Under the pieces are notes generated by a model. It was not told the DNA's origin and did not search any database. It saw only the letters and a list, made by a program, of their open reading frames with translations. Shown here one piece after another: positions 26,817-36,582 of a stretch of DNA of 64,000 bases (positions are counted from its first letter, which is position 1; each line of letters starts with the position of its first letter). Made by a program: the position numbers and the translations under genes. The DNA is from Subtercola frigoramans (lineage in GTDB: Bacteria > Actinomycetota > Actinomycetes > Actinomycetales > Microbacteriaceae): positions 3,038,001 through 3,102,000 of the forward strand of contig NZ_JAFBBU010000001.1 of NCBI RefSeq assembly GCF_016907385.1. The letters run 5' to 3'.

Positions 26817-28274
26817 TCAGTCGGGCAGCCGGTTCGAGGCAGCCAGCTCGGCATACCAGAGCGCACTGTCTTTCCTGGTGCGCACCAGCGTGTCATAGTC
26901 CACCCGCACGATGCCGAAGCGCTTCGAGTAGCCGTAGCTCCACTCGAAGTTGTCCATCAGCGACCAGACGAAGTAGCCGCGGAGGTCGACCCCCTGCTGA
27001 ACGGCGCGGTGGGCTGCCGTCAGGTGTCTCCTCAGGTAGTCGATGCGATCGACGTCGTGGATGGCGCCGTCTTCGACGACGTCGTCGAACGCCGCACCGT
27101 TCTCGGTGATCATCATCGGCTGGCCGGGGAACTGGCCATGCAGCGACACCAGCAGTTCTTCAAGCCCGGAAGGCTCGATGTTCCATCCCATCTCCGTGTA
27201 CGGCCCGGGCTGTGCCAGGAACTCGACGCGCCCGGCCCCCGGCCACGGCGAGCCACCGACGTCTTTGTGACCGTCGGCGTTCTGCTTGGGGCCATCGCCG
27301 GGCCACACGCGCACGAGGTTCGTCGAGTAGTAGTTCACACCGAGAACGTCAAGCGGCTGGTTGATGATGTGCAGGTCGTTGCTGAAGACGAACGACCAAT
27401 CGGTGATCTCTTTGGTGTCTTCGAACAGGTCGGCGGGGTACGCCCCGAGCAGCATCGGGCCGGTAAAGGCACGGTTGCCGAGGGCCTCGATCTGCCGCAC
27501 GGCGTCGGCGTCTTCGTCTGAGCCTGTCGCCGGCCGCACGACGTGGAGGTTGAGGGTGACCGAGAACTGCGGGTTGTTGCTCGCCACTTCGCGGATGGCC
27601 ATGATGGCCAGCCCGTGGGCCAGATTGAGGTGGTGCACGGCACGGAGCGCCGACTCGGGGTCGGTGACACCCGGAGCGTGCGCCCCGGAACCGTAGCCGA
27701 GGTACGCGGAGCACCACGGCTCGTTGAGCGTGGTCCAGGTGTGGATGCGGTCGCCGAAGGCCTCACCGACGATGCGTGCGTAGTCGCCGAAGGCCTCGGC
27801 CGTCGACCGCACACGCCAGCCGCCTTCATCTTCGAGAGCCTGCGGGAGGTCCCAGTGGTAGAGGGTCGCCACAGGTCTGATTCCGCGGGCGATCAGCCCG
27901 TCGATCAGCCGCGAGTAGAAGTCGAGCCCGGCCGGGTTCGCGGGGCCGCGACCCGTCGGCTGGATGCGTGGCCACGCGATCGAGAAGCGGTACGCCTGCA
28001 GGTTCAGGGATTTCATCAGGTCGAGGTCTTCTTCGAGCCGGTGGTAGTGATCGTCGGCCACATCGCCGGTGTTGCCGTTGACGACGAGCCCTGGCGTGTG
28101 GCTGAAGGTGTCCCAGATCGAGGGGCCACGCCCGTCTTCGTTCACTGCACCCTCGATCTGGTACGACGCCGTCGCCGAACCGAAGATGAACGATGCGGGG
28201 AACTCCAGCCCACCGTCACGGTAGTCTGCGTTGCCTGTTGCCGTAGTCCCTGTACCGGGCGTACCTGACGTCAT
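26817..28274 (-). CDS. GH1 family beta-glucosidase
   Basis: Retaining beta-glycosidase, 485 aa, no signal peptide, so it acts on imported oligosaccharides. Acid/base Glu in [12 protein letters not shown] (about residue 175) and nucleophile Glu in [11 protein letters not shown] (about residue 385); the N-terminal [19 protein letters not shown] is the GH1 signature. The C-terminus has [16 protein letters not shown]. The ATG overlaps the upstream GH31 stop by 4 bp, so the two glycosidases are co-translated with the sugar transporter. Likely substrates are beta-glucosides or xylo/gluco-oligosaccharides released by the GH31 enzyme. Confidence 0.93.
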   Translation of the reverse strand: MTSGTPGTGTTATGNADYRDGGLEFPASFIFGSATASYQIEGAVNEDGRGPSIWDTFSHTPGLVVNGNTGDVADDHYHRLEEDLDLMKSLNLQAYRFSIAWPRIQPTGRGPANPAGLDFYSRLIDGLIARGIRPVATLYHWDLPQALEDEGGWRVRSTAEAFGDYARIVGEAFGDRIHTWTTLNEPWCSAYLGYGSGAHAPGVTDPESALRAVHHLNLAHGLAIMAIREVASNNPQFSVTLNLHVVRPATGSDEDADAVRQIEALGNRAFTGPMLLGAYPADLFEDTKEITDWSFVFSNDLHIINQPLDVLGVNYYSTNLVRVWPGDGPKQNADGHKDVGGSPWPGAGRVEFLAQPGPYTEMGWNIEPSGLEELLVSLHGQFPGQPMMITENGAAFDDVVEDGAIHDVDRIDYLRRHLTAAHRAVQQGVDLRGYFVWSLMDNFEWSYGYSKRFGIVRVDYDTLVRTRKDSALWYAELAASNRLPD

Positions 28275-30613
28275 AGCGAAAACACTGCCTCTCCGTTGAC
28301 GGCCTCGATAACCTGACCGTGCTCTACGACTTTAATGCTCCACGGGCGATCTGACGAAGAGGTCACGCGAAGCTGTTCAGAACTTCGCTCGATCAGGAAC
28401 TGTGCAGTTGTACCGTCGGGGTTCGTCACCACCAATTCACGAGTCGCCTGCTCCGCGCTCGAGGAGGGGTAGAGCTCGAGGGTGAGCCTGTCGAGGTAGT
28501 CGTAGTCGGGCCGATCGGTGCGGGCGCCCACCGGCAACACGGCACCATCACGCACATACAGCGGCAGGGTCAGGTACCCATGCTGCTCCGAACGCCAGAC
28601 GGGCCCGGCCACGGTCTCTCCGGTGAAATAGTTCGTCCAGGTGCCCGCCGGCAGGTAGAACTCGACGGAACCGCCTGCCGTGAACACCGGGGCCACGAGT
28701 AGTTCCGCACCGAGAAGGTACTGCGCTTCGAGGTGGCCGGTGCCGGGGTCCGACGGGAACTCCAGCTGGGTGGGCCGAAGCACCGGGGTACCGACGGCTG
28801 TCGCCTCGAGGCCTGCGGCGTACAGGTAGGGCATGAGCGCGAGTTTCAGCTTCGTGAAGACGCGGGTGACGTCGACCGCCTCTTCGTCGAAGACCCACGG
28901 CACCCGATACGAATCCGAGCCGTGGAAGCGGCTGTGCGACGACAGCAGGCCGAACGCCGTCCAGCGCTTGAACACGCCGGCGTCTGGCGTACCCTCGAAC
29001 CCCCCGATGTCGTGACTCCAGAACCCGAACCCGCTGAACGCCAGCGAGAGGCCGCCACGCAGGGTCTCGGCCATCGATTCGTAGCTCGAGGTCGAGTCGC
29101 CGCCCCAGTGCACGGGCATCTGCTGCCCGCCCGCGGTGGCCGAGCGAGCGAACAGTACCGCGTCACCTTCGCCCCGGGCATCCTGCAGCACCTCGAACAC
29201 GGCCTGGTTGTAGAGGTGCGTGTAGTGGTTGTGCATGCGTTCGGGCGCTGACCCGTCGAAGTAGTCGACCTCGAGCGGAATGCGCTCACCGAAGTCGGTC
29301 TTGAACGCGTCGACGCCCTGGTCGAGCAGCACTCGCAGCTTCGACTGGTACCAGGCGGTCGCGTCGGGATTCGTGAAGTCGACAAGAGCCATGCCGGCCT
29401 GCCAGAGATCCCACTGCCAGACGCTGCCGTCGGGCCGCATCACGAAGTAGCCGAGCGCCTTGCCCTCGGCGAAGAGCTGCGAGCGCTGCGCGATGTAGGG
29501 GTTGATCCAGACGCAGACGTGCAGGTTCTTCTCGTGCAGGCGGGCCAGCATGCCCTCGGGGTCGGGGAAGACCCGCGTGTCCCATTCGAAATCGCTCCAG
29601 TTGAACTCGCGCATCCAGAAGCAGTCGAAGTGGAAGACGCTGAGCGGCAACTCGCGTTCGGCCATCGCGTCGATGAAACCGGTCACCGTCTCTTCGTCGT
29701 AGTTCGTCGTGAATGAGGTGGTCAACCACAAACCATACGACCAAGCCGGAACCTGAGCCGGGCGCCCCGTGAGCGCGGTGTAGCGCTCGAGAATCTCCTT
29801 CGGCGTGGCGCCGTAGATCACGAAGTACTCGAGGCTCTCCCCCGGCACCGAGAACTGCACACGCTCGACCGACTCGGAGCCGACCTCGTACGAGACGTGA
29901 CCCTGATAGTTGACGAAGACACCATATCCACGGTTCGTCAGGTAGAACGGCACGTTCTTGTAGGCCTGCTCGCTCGACGTTCCGCCGTCGGCGTTCCAGA
30001 TGTCGACGACCTGGCCATTCTTCACGACAGGCCCGAAGCGCTCGCCGAGCCCGTAGACGAGCTCCCCCACACCGAGTGAGAGCTGTTCGTGCACGTAGGT
30101 GGGCTGCGCCGAAACGGGTGACCGGATGCCCGTGGCCGCACCGATCCGGGCATATCCGACGAGCCCCGTGCTGACCTGGGCGTCGCCCGAAAGCTCCATG
30201 TACCCGACCGACTTGGCTCCGCTCGACGTGAGCACGCGGCCGTCGGCCGAGAATGTCAGGTCCCAGGGGGCGCCGCGGGTGACGGTCGCGGTGAGGGATC
30301 CCGAGGTGAGGGAGCCCCGATCATCCACCACCGTCACCTCGCCGTGGCCCGACTCAGCACCGACCAGCTCGAAACCCGGCTGGTCGAGCCCGCCCTGGAA
30401 GTGCTCGATTTTCACCCCGACGATGTCGGGCAGGGGCGAACTGAGGGTGACAGTGAGCAGCGGCCTGTTGAGCGTGTCGCCGCGGGTGGCGATCACCCTG
30501 GTGGGCGCTGAGACGACGAGCGAGTTCTCGCCGGCGACGATGTCGAAGGCCTCCTGCGCGTACAGGGGCGTGACCCCGGGCCTGGTCTGCCAGAAACCGT
30601 CGGTGAACTTCAT
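28271..30613 (-). CDS. GH31 alpha-xylosidase (YicI type)
   Basis: 780 aa cytosolic GH31 hydrolase from the ATG at 30613, with AAGGA upstream. Catalytic nucleophile Asp in [12 protein letters not shown] and acid/base Asp in [31 protein letters not shown] and [22 protein letters not shown] blocks are those of YicI-like alpha-xylosidases. The longer open frame reaching 31333 overlaps the permease gene and is not coding. With the GH1 enzyme it would dismantle isoprimeverose or xyloglucan oligosaccharides, xylose first and glucose next; the sugar specificity is inference from the pairing. Confidence 0.92.
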   Translation of the reverse strand: MKFTDGFWQTRPGVTPLYAQEAFDIVAGENSLVVSAPTRVIATRGDTLNRPLLTVTLSSPLPDIVGVKIEHFQGGLDQPGFELVGAESGHGEVTVVDDRGSLTSGSLTATVTRGAPWDLTFSADGRVLTSSGAKSVGYMELSGDAQVSTGLVGYARIGAATGIRSPVSAQPTYVHEQLSLGVGELVYGLGERFGPVVKNGQVVDIWNADGGTSSEQAYKNVPFYLTNRGYGVFVNYQGHVSYEVGSESVERVQFSVPGESLEYFVIYGATPKEILERYTALTGRPAQVPAWSYGLWLTTSFTTNYDEETVTGFIDAMAERELPLSVFHFDCFWMREFNWSDFEWDTRVFPDPEGMLARLHEKNLHVCVWINPYIAQRSQLFAEGKALGYFVMRPDGSVWQWDLWQAGMALVDFTNPDATAWYQSKLRVLLDQGVDAFKTDFGERIPLEVDYFDGSAPERMHNHYTHLYNQAVFEVLQDARGEGDAVLFARSATAGGQQMPVHWGGDSTSSYESMAETLRGGLSLAFSGFGFWSHDIGGFEGTPDAGVFKRWTAFGLLSSHSRFHGSDSYRVPWVFDEEAVDVTRVFTKLKLALMPYLYAAGLEATAVGTPVLRPTQLEFPSDPGTGHLEAQYLLGAELLVAPVFTAGGSVEFYLPAGTWTNYFTGETVAGPVWRSEQHGYLTLPLYVRDGAVLPVGARTDRPDYDYLDRLTLELYPSSSAEQATRELVVTNPDGTTAQFLIERSSEQLRVTSSSDRPWSIKVVEHGQVIEAVNGEAVFSL

Positions 30614-30645
30614 GAGCGGGTGGATCCTTACGTTGGGGAGTCGAA

Positions 30646-31635
30646 CTATTTGACGGCGCCGGCGGTGATGCCGCGGGTCAGTGTGCGCTGGAAGAGGAGG
30701 AAGAACACGAGCGTCGGAATCAGGCCGAGCAGGGCCGACGCGCTCGTCGTCGTGACATCCATCAGCCGGTCGCCCTGCAGCACGGCGATCGCGACCGGCA
30801 CGGTCTGGTTCGCGTTGCTCACCAGGAACGTCAGCGGAATCAGGAACTCGTTCCAGGTCCAGATGAAGAAGAAGATCAGGATGACGGCGAGCGTTGGGCG
30901 GCTGATCGGCACGATCACGCGCCACAGGATGGTCCAGCGACTGGCCCCGTCGAGCGCGGCTGCCTCGAGGATCTCCTTCGGGAAGGTTCCGTAGACACTT
31001 GACAGCAGGTACGTGCCGAAGGCGCTCTGGATGACCGTGAAGATGATGATCACACTCCAGACGTTGTCGTACAGCCCGACCTGCTTGAACATGAAGTACA
31101 GCGGGTAGAGAAGCGCCTCCTGCGGCAGAACGTTCGCCAGCAGGAAGAGCACCACGATCCAGGTGCGGCCGCGAACCCGGCCGATGCCGATCGCGTAGGC
31201 GTTCAGCACCGAGACGATGACGGCGAAGATCGCCACGAGGCCCGAGATGAAGAAGCTGTTCCAGAGCTTCTCGGGGAAGTTCACCCGGTTCCAGAACTTG
31301 GCCAGGCCGTCGAAGTTCAGCGCTGTCGGCCACTGCAGCGGGCCACCCGAGGCGTAGTCGGCGGGCGACTTGAACGAGTTGATGAGGATCAGGTAGAACG
31401 GGATCGCGATGGCGATGCCGATCAGGATCGCCGCGGCGAGCAGTGCCCAGTCACCCGCGCTGCGCTTCGACTTCTTCTTACGCGGCACGTACTTCACATT
31501 CGAGGGCGAACCGGTCTTGCCGCCAGCGCCGCTGCCGCCATCGGCAACCCCAGCCTTCGCCGCAGCCGAACGCCTGCCGTCGTAGCCCCGACCGCTTCGG
31601 CCGTCTGACGCCTGGTCAGTGATGATGCTCGCCAT
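30646..31635 (-). CDS. ABC sugar transporter permease, MalG type
   Basis: 329 aa inner-membrane subunit of a CUT1-class sugar importer. A Gly/Ser/Lys-rich N-terminal tail of about 60 residues precedes six membrane segments; the EAA loop is EAAALDGASRWTILWRVIVPISRPTLA. Its ATG overlaps the stop of the MalF-type gene (TGATG). No ATP-binding subunit lies in the locus, which is common in actinobacteria, where a shared MsmK/MsiK-type ATPase serves several importers. Confidence 0.93.
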   Translation of the reverse strand: MASIITDQASDGRSGRGYDGRRSAAAKAGVADGGSGAGGKTGSPSNVKYVPRKKKSKRSAGDWALLAAAILIGIAIAIPFYLILINSFKSPADYASGGPLQWPTALNFDGLAKFWNRVNFPEKLWNSFFISGLVAIFAVIVSVLNAYAIGIGRVRGRTWIVVLFLLANVLPQEALLYPLYFMFKQVGLYDNVWSVIIIFTVIQSAFGTYLLSSVYGTFPKEILEAAALDGASRWTILWRVIVPISRPTLAVILIFFFIWTWNEFLIPLTFLVSNANQTVPVAIAVLQGDRLMDVTTTSASALLGLIPTLVFFLLFQRTLTRGITAGAVK

Positions 31636-32612
31636 CAGCGCCCACTCTCCGCTCGCTCTGCCCGGTTCTGGGCCTTGATGAAGAACACGGCCACCACGAT
31701 GGTGACAATGGTGAGCGCCGTCGCGATGGTCGCGCCGTAGCCGACCTGCTGGCTCTGGAAGAACTCGCTGTACGAGTAGTAGCTCGGCACGATCGTCGAG
31801 GTACCGGGGCCACCGCGCGTCAGCGTGTAGATCGGCCCGAACACCTTGAGTGCGGCGATCGTGCTGGTCAGGGTCACCACGAAGATCTCGGGCCGGATGA
31901 TCGTGACGGTGATCGAGCGGAACCGCTGGAGCCAGTTCGCCCCGTCGAGCTCCGCAGCCTCGTAGAGCTCAGGGTCGACCCGCTGCAGCGCGGCCATGAA
32001 GATCACGACCGGGTACCCCAGCTGCACCCACACCATCACGAACATGATGCTGAGCAGCGCGGTGTCGGGGCTGCCGAGCCAGTTGTGCTGCAGGTCACCG
32101 AGGCCGATTGCCGCGAGCACCTCGTTGAGGGCCCCGTTGTCGGGCCGGAGGATCCAGCCGATCACGACCGCCGCGATGGCGACGGGCAGAATCTGCGGCA
32201 GGTAGTAGGTCGCCCGCAGGAAGCTGGCCACCCGCCCGCCGAACTTCTTGCCGACCAGGTCGAACAGCATCGCTGCAAGCACCAGGCCGACGAGCGTCGG
32301 GATGATCACCATGGCCACGATCATGGCGATGCTGTTGCCGAAGCTCGTCCAGAACTTCGTGTCGCCCATCAGCTCGACCCAGTTGTCGAGCCCGATGAAC
32401 TTCGGCGGCTTGATGCCGCGGTACGAGGTGAAGCTCAGGTAGATGTTCCACACCAGCGGCACGATCACGATGGCGGTGAGCAACACGAACCCCGGGATCA
32501 GGTAGAGCCAGAACCCACCGCCGCCCTTGCCGCTGTTCGGCAGCAGGGGTTCTTCCCGAACCCGCTCCTTCTTCGCTCGCGGCAGCTTGCCTGTCGCGGT
32601 GAGTGTCGCCAT
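31635..32612 (-). CDS. ABC sugar transporter permease, MalF type
   Basis: 325 aa, six membrane segments, CUT1 class. EAA loop: YEAAELDGANWLQRFRSITVTIIRPEI at about residues 222-248. The N-terminal 30 residues are basic and acidic clusters before FWLYLIPGFVLLTAIVIVPL. GAAGGTAGAGCC directly precedes the ATG. It forms the channel with the MalG-type partner encoded downstream (overlap TGATG) and receives sugar from the lipoprotein encoded upstream, from which it is separated by 145 bp containing paired palindromes. Confidence 0.94.
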   Translation of the reverse strand: MATLTATGKLPRAKKERVREEPLLPNSGKGGGGFWLYLIPGFVLLTAIVIVPLVWNIYLSFTSYRGIKPPKFIGLDNWVELMGDTKFWTSFGNSIAMIVAMVIIPTLVGLVLAAMLFDLVGKKFGGRVASFLRATYYLPQILPVAIAAVVIGWILRPDNGALNEVLAAIGLGDLQHNWLGSPDTALLSIMFVMVWVQLGYPVVIFMAALQRVDPELYEAAELDGANWLQRFRSITVTIIRPEIFVVTLTSTIAALKVFGPIYTLTRGGPGTSTIVPSYYSYSEFFQSQQVGYGATIATALTIVTIVVAVFFIKAQNRAERAESGR

Positions 32613-32655
32613 GGCTCTACCTTCTTTTCAAACGAATGGATGATCGGGGGTCTGG

Positions 32656-32756
32656 AGGGTTTCGATACGCCACGCTCCGCGTGGCTACTCAACCGGCGGA
32701 GACTCGTGCCGGCGCTGGTTGAGTAGCGGCGAAGCCGCGTATCGAAACCCGCTGGC
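32656..32756. repeat. Paired REP-like palindromes (copy d)
   Basis: GGTTTCGATACGCCACGCTCCGCGTGGCTACTCAACC (about 32658-32692) and its opposed partner CTGGTTGAGTAGCGGCGAAG...CGTATCGAAACC (about 32715-32750). They lie between the binding-protein and MalF-type genes; stem-loops there commonly let the binding protein be made in excess over the permeases. Confidence 0.78.
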
Positions 32757-32757
32757 G

Positions 32758-34086
32758 TCAGCCCTTGGTGATGGTGTCGACGCCCGCCTGGTACTCGGTG
32801 CCGATCTCGGTGAGGAAGTCGGTCGGGCTCTTGGTGCCGTTGACGAGCTCCTGCAGGCCGGCGTTCAGCTGGTCGTAGAAGGTCGGGGTGGGCCAGTCGG
32901 GGTAGAACGCGAGACCGTCGCGAGCGGTGAGCGTGTTGAAGTTGTCGATCAGCTCTTTGCTCTTCGGGTCGGTGATGTCACTCGCGGTCGCGGCCACGGG
33001 GATGCCGCCGTTGTTGCCGATCAGGGCCTGCATCGGAGCGCTCATGGTGATGTCGATGAACTTGTACGCGAGGTCCTTGTTCTTCGAGTTCTCGGGGACG
33101 ACCCAGAGGTTTCCGCTGGAGCCCGGAGCCATGGTGGAACCGGGGAAGAGGAACGACGACCACTGGAAGTTCGTGATCTCCTTCACGAAGCGGCCGTACC
33201 ACCAGGAGCCGGAGTAGAAGATCGGGTTGGTGCCCGCCTCGAAGGCGGTTCCGGCGTCTTCAGCCTTGAGGCCGGTGGCGCTGGAGGAGATGTAGCCCTT
33301 GTCGACCCAGTCCTTGATCGTGTTGGCGGCGAAGGTGAAGTCCTTGTCCTGGAAGTCGACCGTGCCGGTGTACGTCTGGTAGTCGGTGACCCACTGGCGC
33401 GTGGCGCTCGACAGGGCCAGCTGGTAGAAGAGCTGGCCGAGGGGGTACTCGGCCGCCGACTCTGCGAGCGGGGTGATGCCGGCGTCCTTGAAGGTCTTCA
33501 GCGCGGTCTCGAACTCGGCGAAGGTGGTGGGAACCGCGAGGTTGTACTTCGCGAACATGTCTTTGTTGTAGTAGACGTCGACGAACTCGCCATAGTTGGG
33601 AATACCGTAGTAGCTCCCCGAGCCCATGATGCCCTTCTCGTCATACTTCGCCGTGGTCTGCAGTGACGGGGCGAGTTTCTTGTCCCAGCCGTAGGCGGCG
33701 ACGGCCGCGTCGAGGTTCGACAGGAGGCCCTGGCTGGCGAGCAGGCCGGCCGTGGCGTTGCCCTTGTTGTACTCGAGGATGTCGGGGGCGGCGTCGGAGT
33801 TCAGCACCTGGCTCGCGGTCGAACGGATTCCTTCGAAGCTCTTTGCCTCGAACGTCACTGTGGCGCCGGTCTCCTTCTCGAACTCAGCGATGGAGGCCTT
33901 CCAGGCCATACCCATCGCGCTGGTGTCGTCTTCGTAGTCCCACAGGGTCAGGGTCTTGCCCTTGCCGTCGGGGCTGGTGTTCACCGTGTCGCTGCTGGAG
34001 CCGCTGCTGGCTGCCCCAGAGCAGCCGGCGAGCAGTAGAGCGCTGGCCGCCAGAATGGCGCCTGTCGCGAGAAGTCTTCTTCGCAT
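32758..34086 (-). CDS. Sugar ABC transporter substrate-binding lipoprotein
   Basis: 442 aa solute-binding protein of the CUT1 class. The N-terminus has a signal peptide with lipobox LLLAGC (Cys about residue 22), so it is a lipoprotein on the outer face of the membrane. The mature part begins with a Ser-rich linker, followed by TLTLWDYEDD and the family's two-lobed fold (DAAPDILEYNKGN, YNKDMFAKYNL, FYSGSWWYGRFV). A strong ribosome binding site, AAGGAGG, lies 8 nt before the ATG at 34086. As first gene of the locus it sets the specificity of import, probably an oligosaccharide that the GH31 and GH1 enzymes then cut. Confidence 0.94.
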   Translation of the reverse strand: MRRRLLATGAILAASALLLAGCSGAASSGSSSDTVNTSPDGKGKTLTLWDYEDDTSAMGMAWKASIAEFEKETGATVTFEAKSFEGIRSTASQVLNSDAAPDILEYNKGNATAGLLASQGLLSNLDAAVAAYGWDKKLAPSLQTTAKYDEKGIMGSGSYYGIPNYGEFVDVYYNKDMFAKYNLAVPTTFAEFETALKTFKDAGITPLAESAAEYPLGQLFYQLALSSATRQWVTDYQTYTGTVDFQDKDFTFAANTIKDWVDKGYISSSATGLKAEDAGTAFEAGTNPIFYSGSWWYGRFVKEITNFQWSSFLFPGSTMAPGSSGNLWVVPENSKNKDLAYKFIDITMSAPMQALIGNNGGIPVAATASDITDPKSKELIDNFNTLTARDGLAFYPDWPTPTFYDQLNAGLQELVNGTKSPTDFLTEIGTEYQAGVDTITKG

Positions 34087-34148
34087 CACATACCTCCTTG
34101 TAAAAAGGAGTGGATGCTGCGTGTGCTGGGCAGCCACTCCGATGCCGT

Positions 34149-34164
34149 TTGTTGATATCCACAA
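34149..34164. promoter_or_regulatory. Candidate ROK operator 1
   Basis: TTGTTGATATCCACAA, a 16-bp near-perfect palindrome centred on GATATC (one mismatched pair), 63 bp upstream of the binding-protein start. Likely site for the ROK regulator encoded next door; inferred. Confidence 0.5.
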
Positions 34165-34295
34165 CATACGCAGAGGACTGGGCCGCGCGCAAGTCGAATC
34201 TTCCCCGCGCTCGAGGCGGTAGTGAGACAAAAGTGGTCATGAAGCCCGAATTATCAGGGATTCACAGGGAAAAGAGCATCATGCCCGATATAAGT

Positions 34296-34310
34296 TTGTT
34301 ACATAAACAA
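34296..34310. promoter_or_regulatory. Candidate ROK operator 2
   Basis: TTGTT-ACATA-AACAA, a 15-bp inverted repeat in an AT-rich patch 28 bp beyond the ROK gene stop and upstream of the sugar-uptake genes. Shares TTGTT/AACAA half-sites with many ROK and LacI operators. Confidence 0.45.
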
Positions 34311-34337
34311 TCGTAAATCGCGGGGCAAAGAGAGCGG

Positions 34338-35555
34338 TTACATTGCTACCAAAGGGAGCTCGACGCCCATCGATGATGCCGGATCGAGCAGGAGCTGGGA
34401 GAAGACCAGCTCGCCGGCCCCGATCAGGAGCTGGTCAGCGCCCAGCTCCGCCAGTGCCACCGTGAGCTCTTCACGCGGAGTGGTCAGAGCTTCAGCCGCG
34501 AGCCCGTCACCGGTCGGAAACAGCGCGGTCAGGAACCCGCCAACGATGATCAACCTCGGGTTGAACAGGTTCACGGCGTTCCGCACGGCCACTCGCACCA
34601 GCGCGACATCCCTGGCGACCAGTGCCGCAACAGCCGGGTCGTCCGATGCCTCGAGCAGCCCGGCGAGCAGTTCGGCCTGCGCTGTACTGAGGCCCACGGC
34701 ATCCAGAAGCTCAGACTGTGTCACCTCTGCCTCCAGGCACCCCTGCGAGCCGCAGGTGCAGTCGGCCCCGTTCGACGTCACGAACGTGTGGCCGAACTCC
34801 GCGGCATAGCCGTCGGCGCCGGTGAGCAGGTGACCACCCATCACCACCCCGCCGCCGATGCCACTCGCGCCCCCGATGAGGTAGACCAGGTCATCCACTC
34901 CCCTGCCGGCGCCGAAGAGACTCTCGGCGCGCATGCCGAGCTGTGCCGCATTGGCCGCCACCGATCGATGCCCGGTGGCCGCGGACATCATCTCGGTCAG
35001 GGGCTCGTCGATCCAGTCGAGGTGGTCGGCAATGCGCACCTGGCCATCGCTGCGTCGCACGAGGCCCGGAACGGCGAGGCCGATGCCGACGATCGTCAAT
35101 TCCTGTTCCGATCCGGCGACGAGGCCGGCGATCGCTGCCCGCGTCATCTCGACGACCTCGCGTGACGTCGGCGCAGCCTCGGTCTCGAGCCTGATCCGCT
35201 TCAGCACGCGCCCACCGAGCGCGACGAGGCCGATGTGGATCGCGTCGACCTCAGGGTTCACGGCGATCGCCACGACAGACTGCGATGGATGCACGACCGG
35301 ACTCGGCCGGCCGGCCCTGTTGCCCTCGCCGCTGCCGGGCATGGTCTCGAAGGCGAGACCCAGTTCGCGAAGCTCCGCCACAAGTCCGCCGATCGTCGAA
35401 CGATTCAGGCCGGTGAGACGGGTGAGCTCGGCGCGGGAGAGGGCTCCACCCCGGTGGATCAGCGTGAGGATGCGGGCGAGATTGCTTCGCCGGAGTTCTT
35501 CGGTGGTGCCGCTGCTCGCACTTGTTCGGGCGAAGTGGTCGGCACCAGGAGACAT
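34338..35555 (-). CDS. ROK family transcriptional regulator
   Basis: 405 aa. An N-terminal winged helix at about residues 20-75 (LARILTLIHRGGALSRAELTRLTGLNRSTIGGLVAEL) is fused to a sugar-kinase-like ROK domain with GGASGIGGGVVMGGHLLTGADGYAAEFGH and the zinc-type cysteine cluster CTCGSQGCLEAE. Regulators of this XylR/NagC type bind a sugar and release their operators. It is co-oriented with and upstream of the sugar-uptake locus, and two palindromes lie between them. An extra Leu/Ala-rich C-terminal tail is present. The ATG has TAGGGT 6 nt before it. Confidence 0.92.
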   Translation of the reverse strand: MSPGADHFARTSASSGTTEELRRSNLARILTLIHRGGALSRAELTRLTGLNRSTIGGLVAELRELGLAFETMPGSGEGNRAGRPSPVVHPSQSVVAIAVNPEVDAIHIGLVALGGRVLKRIRLETEAAPTSREVVEMTRAAIAGLVAGSEQELTIVGIGLAVPGLVRRSDGQVRIADHLDWIDEPLTEMMSAATGHRSVAANAAQLGMRAESLFGAGRGVDDLVYLIGGASGIGGGVVMGGHLLTGADGYAAEFGHTFVTSNGADCTCGSQGCLEAEVTQSELLDAVGLSTAQAELLAGLLEASDDPAVAALVARDVALVRVAVRNAVNLFNPRLIIVGGFLTALFPTGDGLAAEALTTPREELTVALAELGADQLLIGAGELVFSQLLLDPASSMGVELPLVAM

Positions 35556-35567
35556 GAGTTGACCCTA
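35556..35567 (-). promoter_or_regulatory. -10 element TAGGGT, probable leaderless ROK regulator start
   Basis: Minus-strand TAGGGT (35567-35562), then CAACTC, then the ATG at 35555; no ribosome binding site. Confidence 0.45.
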
Positions 35568-35593
35568 TAGGGTGGGGCGAGCATCCGGCCGGA

Positions 35594-36340
35594 TCACGGG
35601 TGCGCCGGGCCAGTCACAGAGCCCGGCCAGACGTACGCGGACTTGCGCAATCGTTGGTCACACGCCGCCACGATGAAGTAACCGGCGGCGATCACGGCAG
35701 GCTGGGCCACGAGCAGCAACCATTCGGGGATCAGCCCCCTCAGGAACAGGATCGCGCTGGCTGCGAGCACGACGTGCATCAGTGCACCGACCGCAAACAG
35801 CAGCGCGCCTGCTCGTCGACGGTAGGGGCCGCGCCGACCAACGGTGGCAACCGCCACCATGACAGTCAAGGGCATGAAGACGATGACCGCGGTGAGCAGC
35901 CCGGGGTCATAGGCCCGCTGCGCGAGGGCGGGCACGACGTGAACGACTGCGTTGACCCCGATCACTCCCCACAGCGTGAGGCCCGCAAGCCTGAAGCGGG
36001 TGGAGAGCAACGCCGCGAGGGGGCCCGCAACCCACACCAGGGGAATGTTGACGGCAAGGAAGAAGGCTGGCGGGATACCGCAGGCCGGGAAGCTCGGCTG
36101 ACCCAGCAAGACACAGAGCGAGTCAGGGAACGCGTGCGGCACCCCGTTGGCCGCGATTGCGTACTCCTCGACGTTGTGAACCAGGTACACCACGACAGCG
36201 AGGAAGGAGAGCCAGCGGAGGTCTCGCCACCGGGGGAGGGAATGATCACCCCGCAACAGATCCGTAGCGAGGAGGGCGGCGAGGACTGCCGCGAATCCCA
36301 GGCCGATCCAGGGCCAGGCAAAATCGAACCAGGTGAACAC
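35594..36340 (-). CDS. HXXEE domain membrane protein
   Basis: 248 aa from a GTG at 36340 with AAGGGAG 5 nt upstream. Six to seven hydrophobic segments. The family's motif is seen in VVYLVHNVEEYAIA (H-x-x-E-E at about residues 55-59), and a second histidine lies in GVNAVVHVVPALAQ. Proteins with this domain are suspected membrane metalloenzymes, but no reaction is established. It diverges from the LtrA-type gene; the 242 bp between them hold no other gene I can support. Confidence 0.75.
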   Translation of the reverse strand: MFTWFDFAWPWIGLGFAAVLAALLATDLLRGDHSLPRWRDLRWLSFLAVVVYLVHNVEEYAIAANGVPHAFPDSLCVLLGQPSFPACGIPPAFFLAVNIPLVWVAGPLAALLSTRFRLAGLTLWGVIGVNAVVHVVPALAQRAYDPGLLTAVIVFMPLTVMVAVATVGRRGPYRRRAGALLFAVGALMHVVLAASAILFLRGLIPEWLLLVAQPAVIAAGYFIVAACDQRLRKSAYVWPGSVTGPAHP

Positions 36341-36582
36341 CCGTCTCCCTTCCCCATCACATCATTGCGCCAATGGTCAGGTGCGTCGAGTGTAATCAGA
36401 ACGTGGATCTCGAGCTGCTGGGGGCCCACACACTCCGCTGGGTGGCCGTCGATCGCCGTAGTGGTGAAACTATCGCTCCGTCTGACCGCGCAGCCCGTAG
36501 CCGGCCGACCAGTCCGAGGCGACGTGGCGTACTCGTGCATAGAAGGCTCGGTATACGATTCCCCTGACCGCTCCTTCACCGG

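Noticed and set aside
30614..31333. 240-residue N-terminal extension of the GH31 frame
   Set aside because: It overlaps the MalG-type permease gene in another frame, is Arg/His/Pro-rich, and a ribosome binding site plus the usual GH31 start are found at 30613.
36373..36567. Possible 64-codon gene upstream of the LtrA-type gene
   Set aside because: No ribosome binding site, Arg-rich product late in the frame, and it runs through the TATACGAT promoter region; codon pattern is not like its neighbours.
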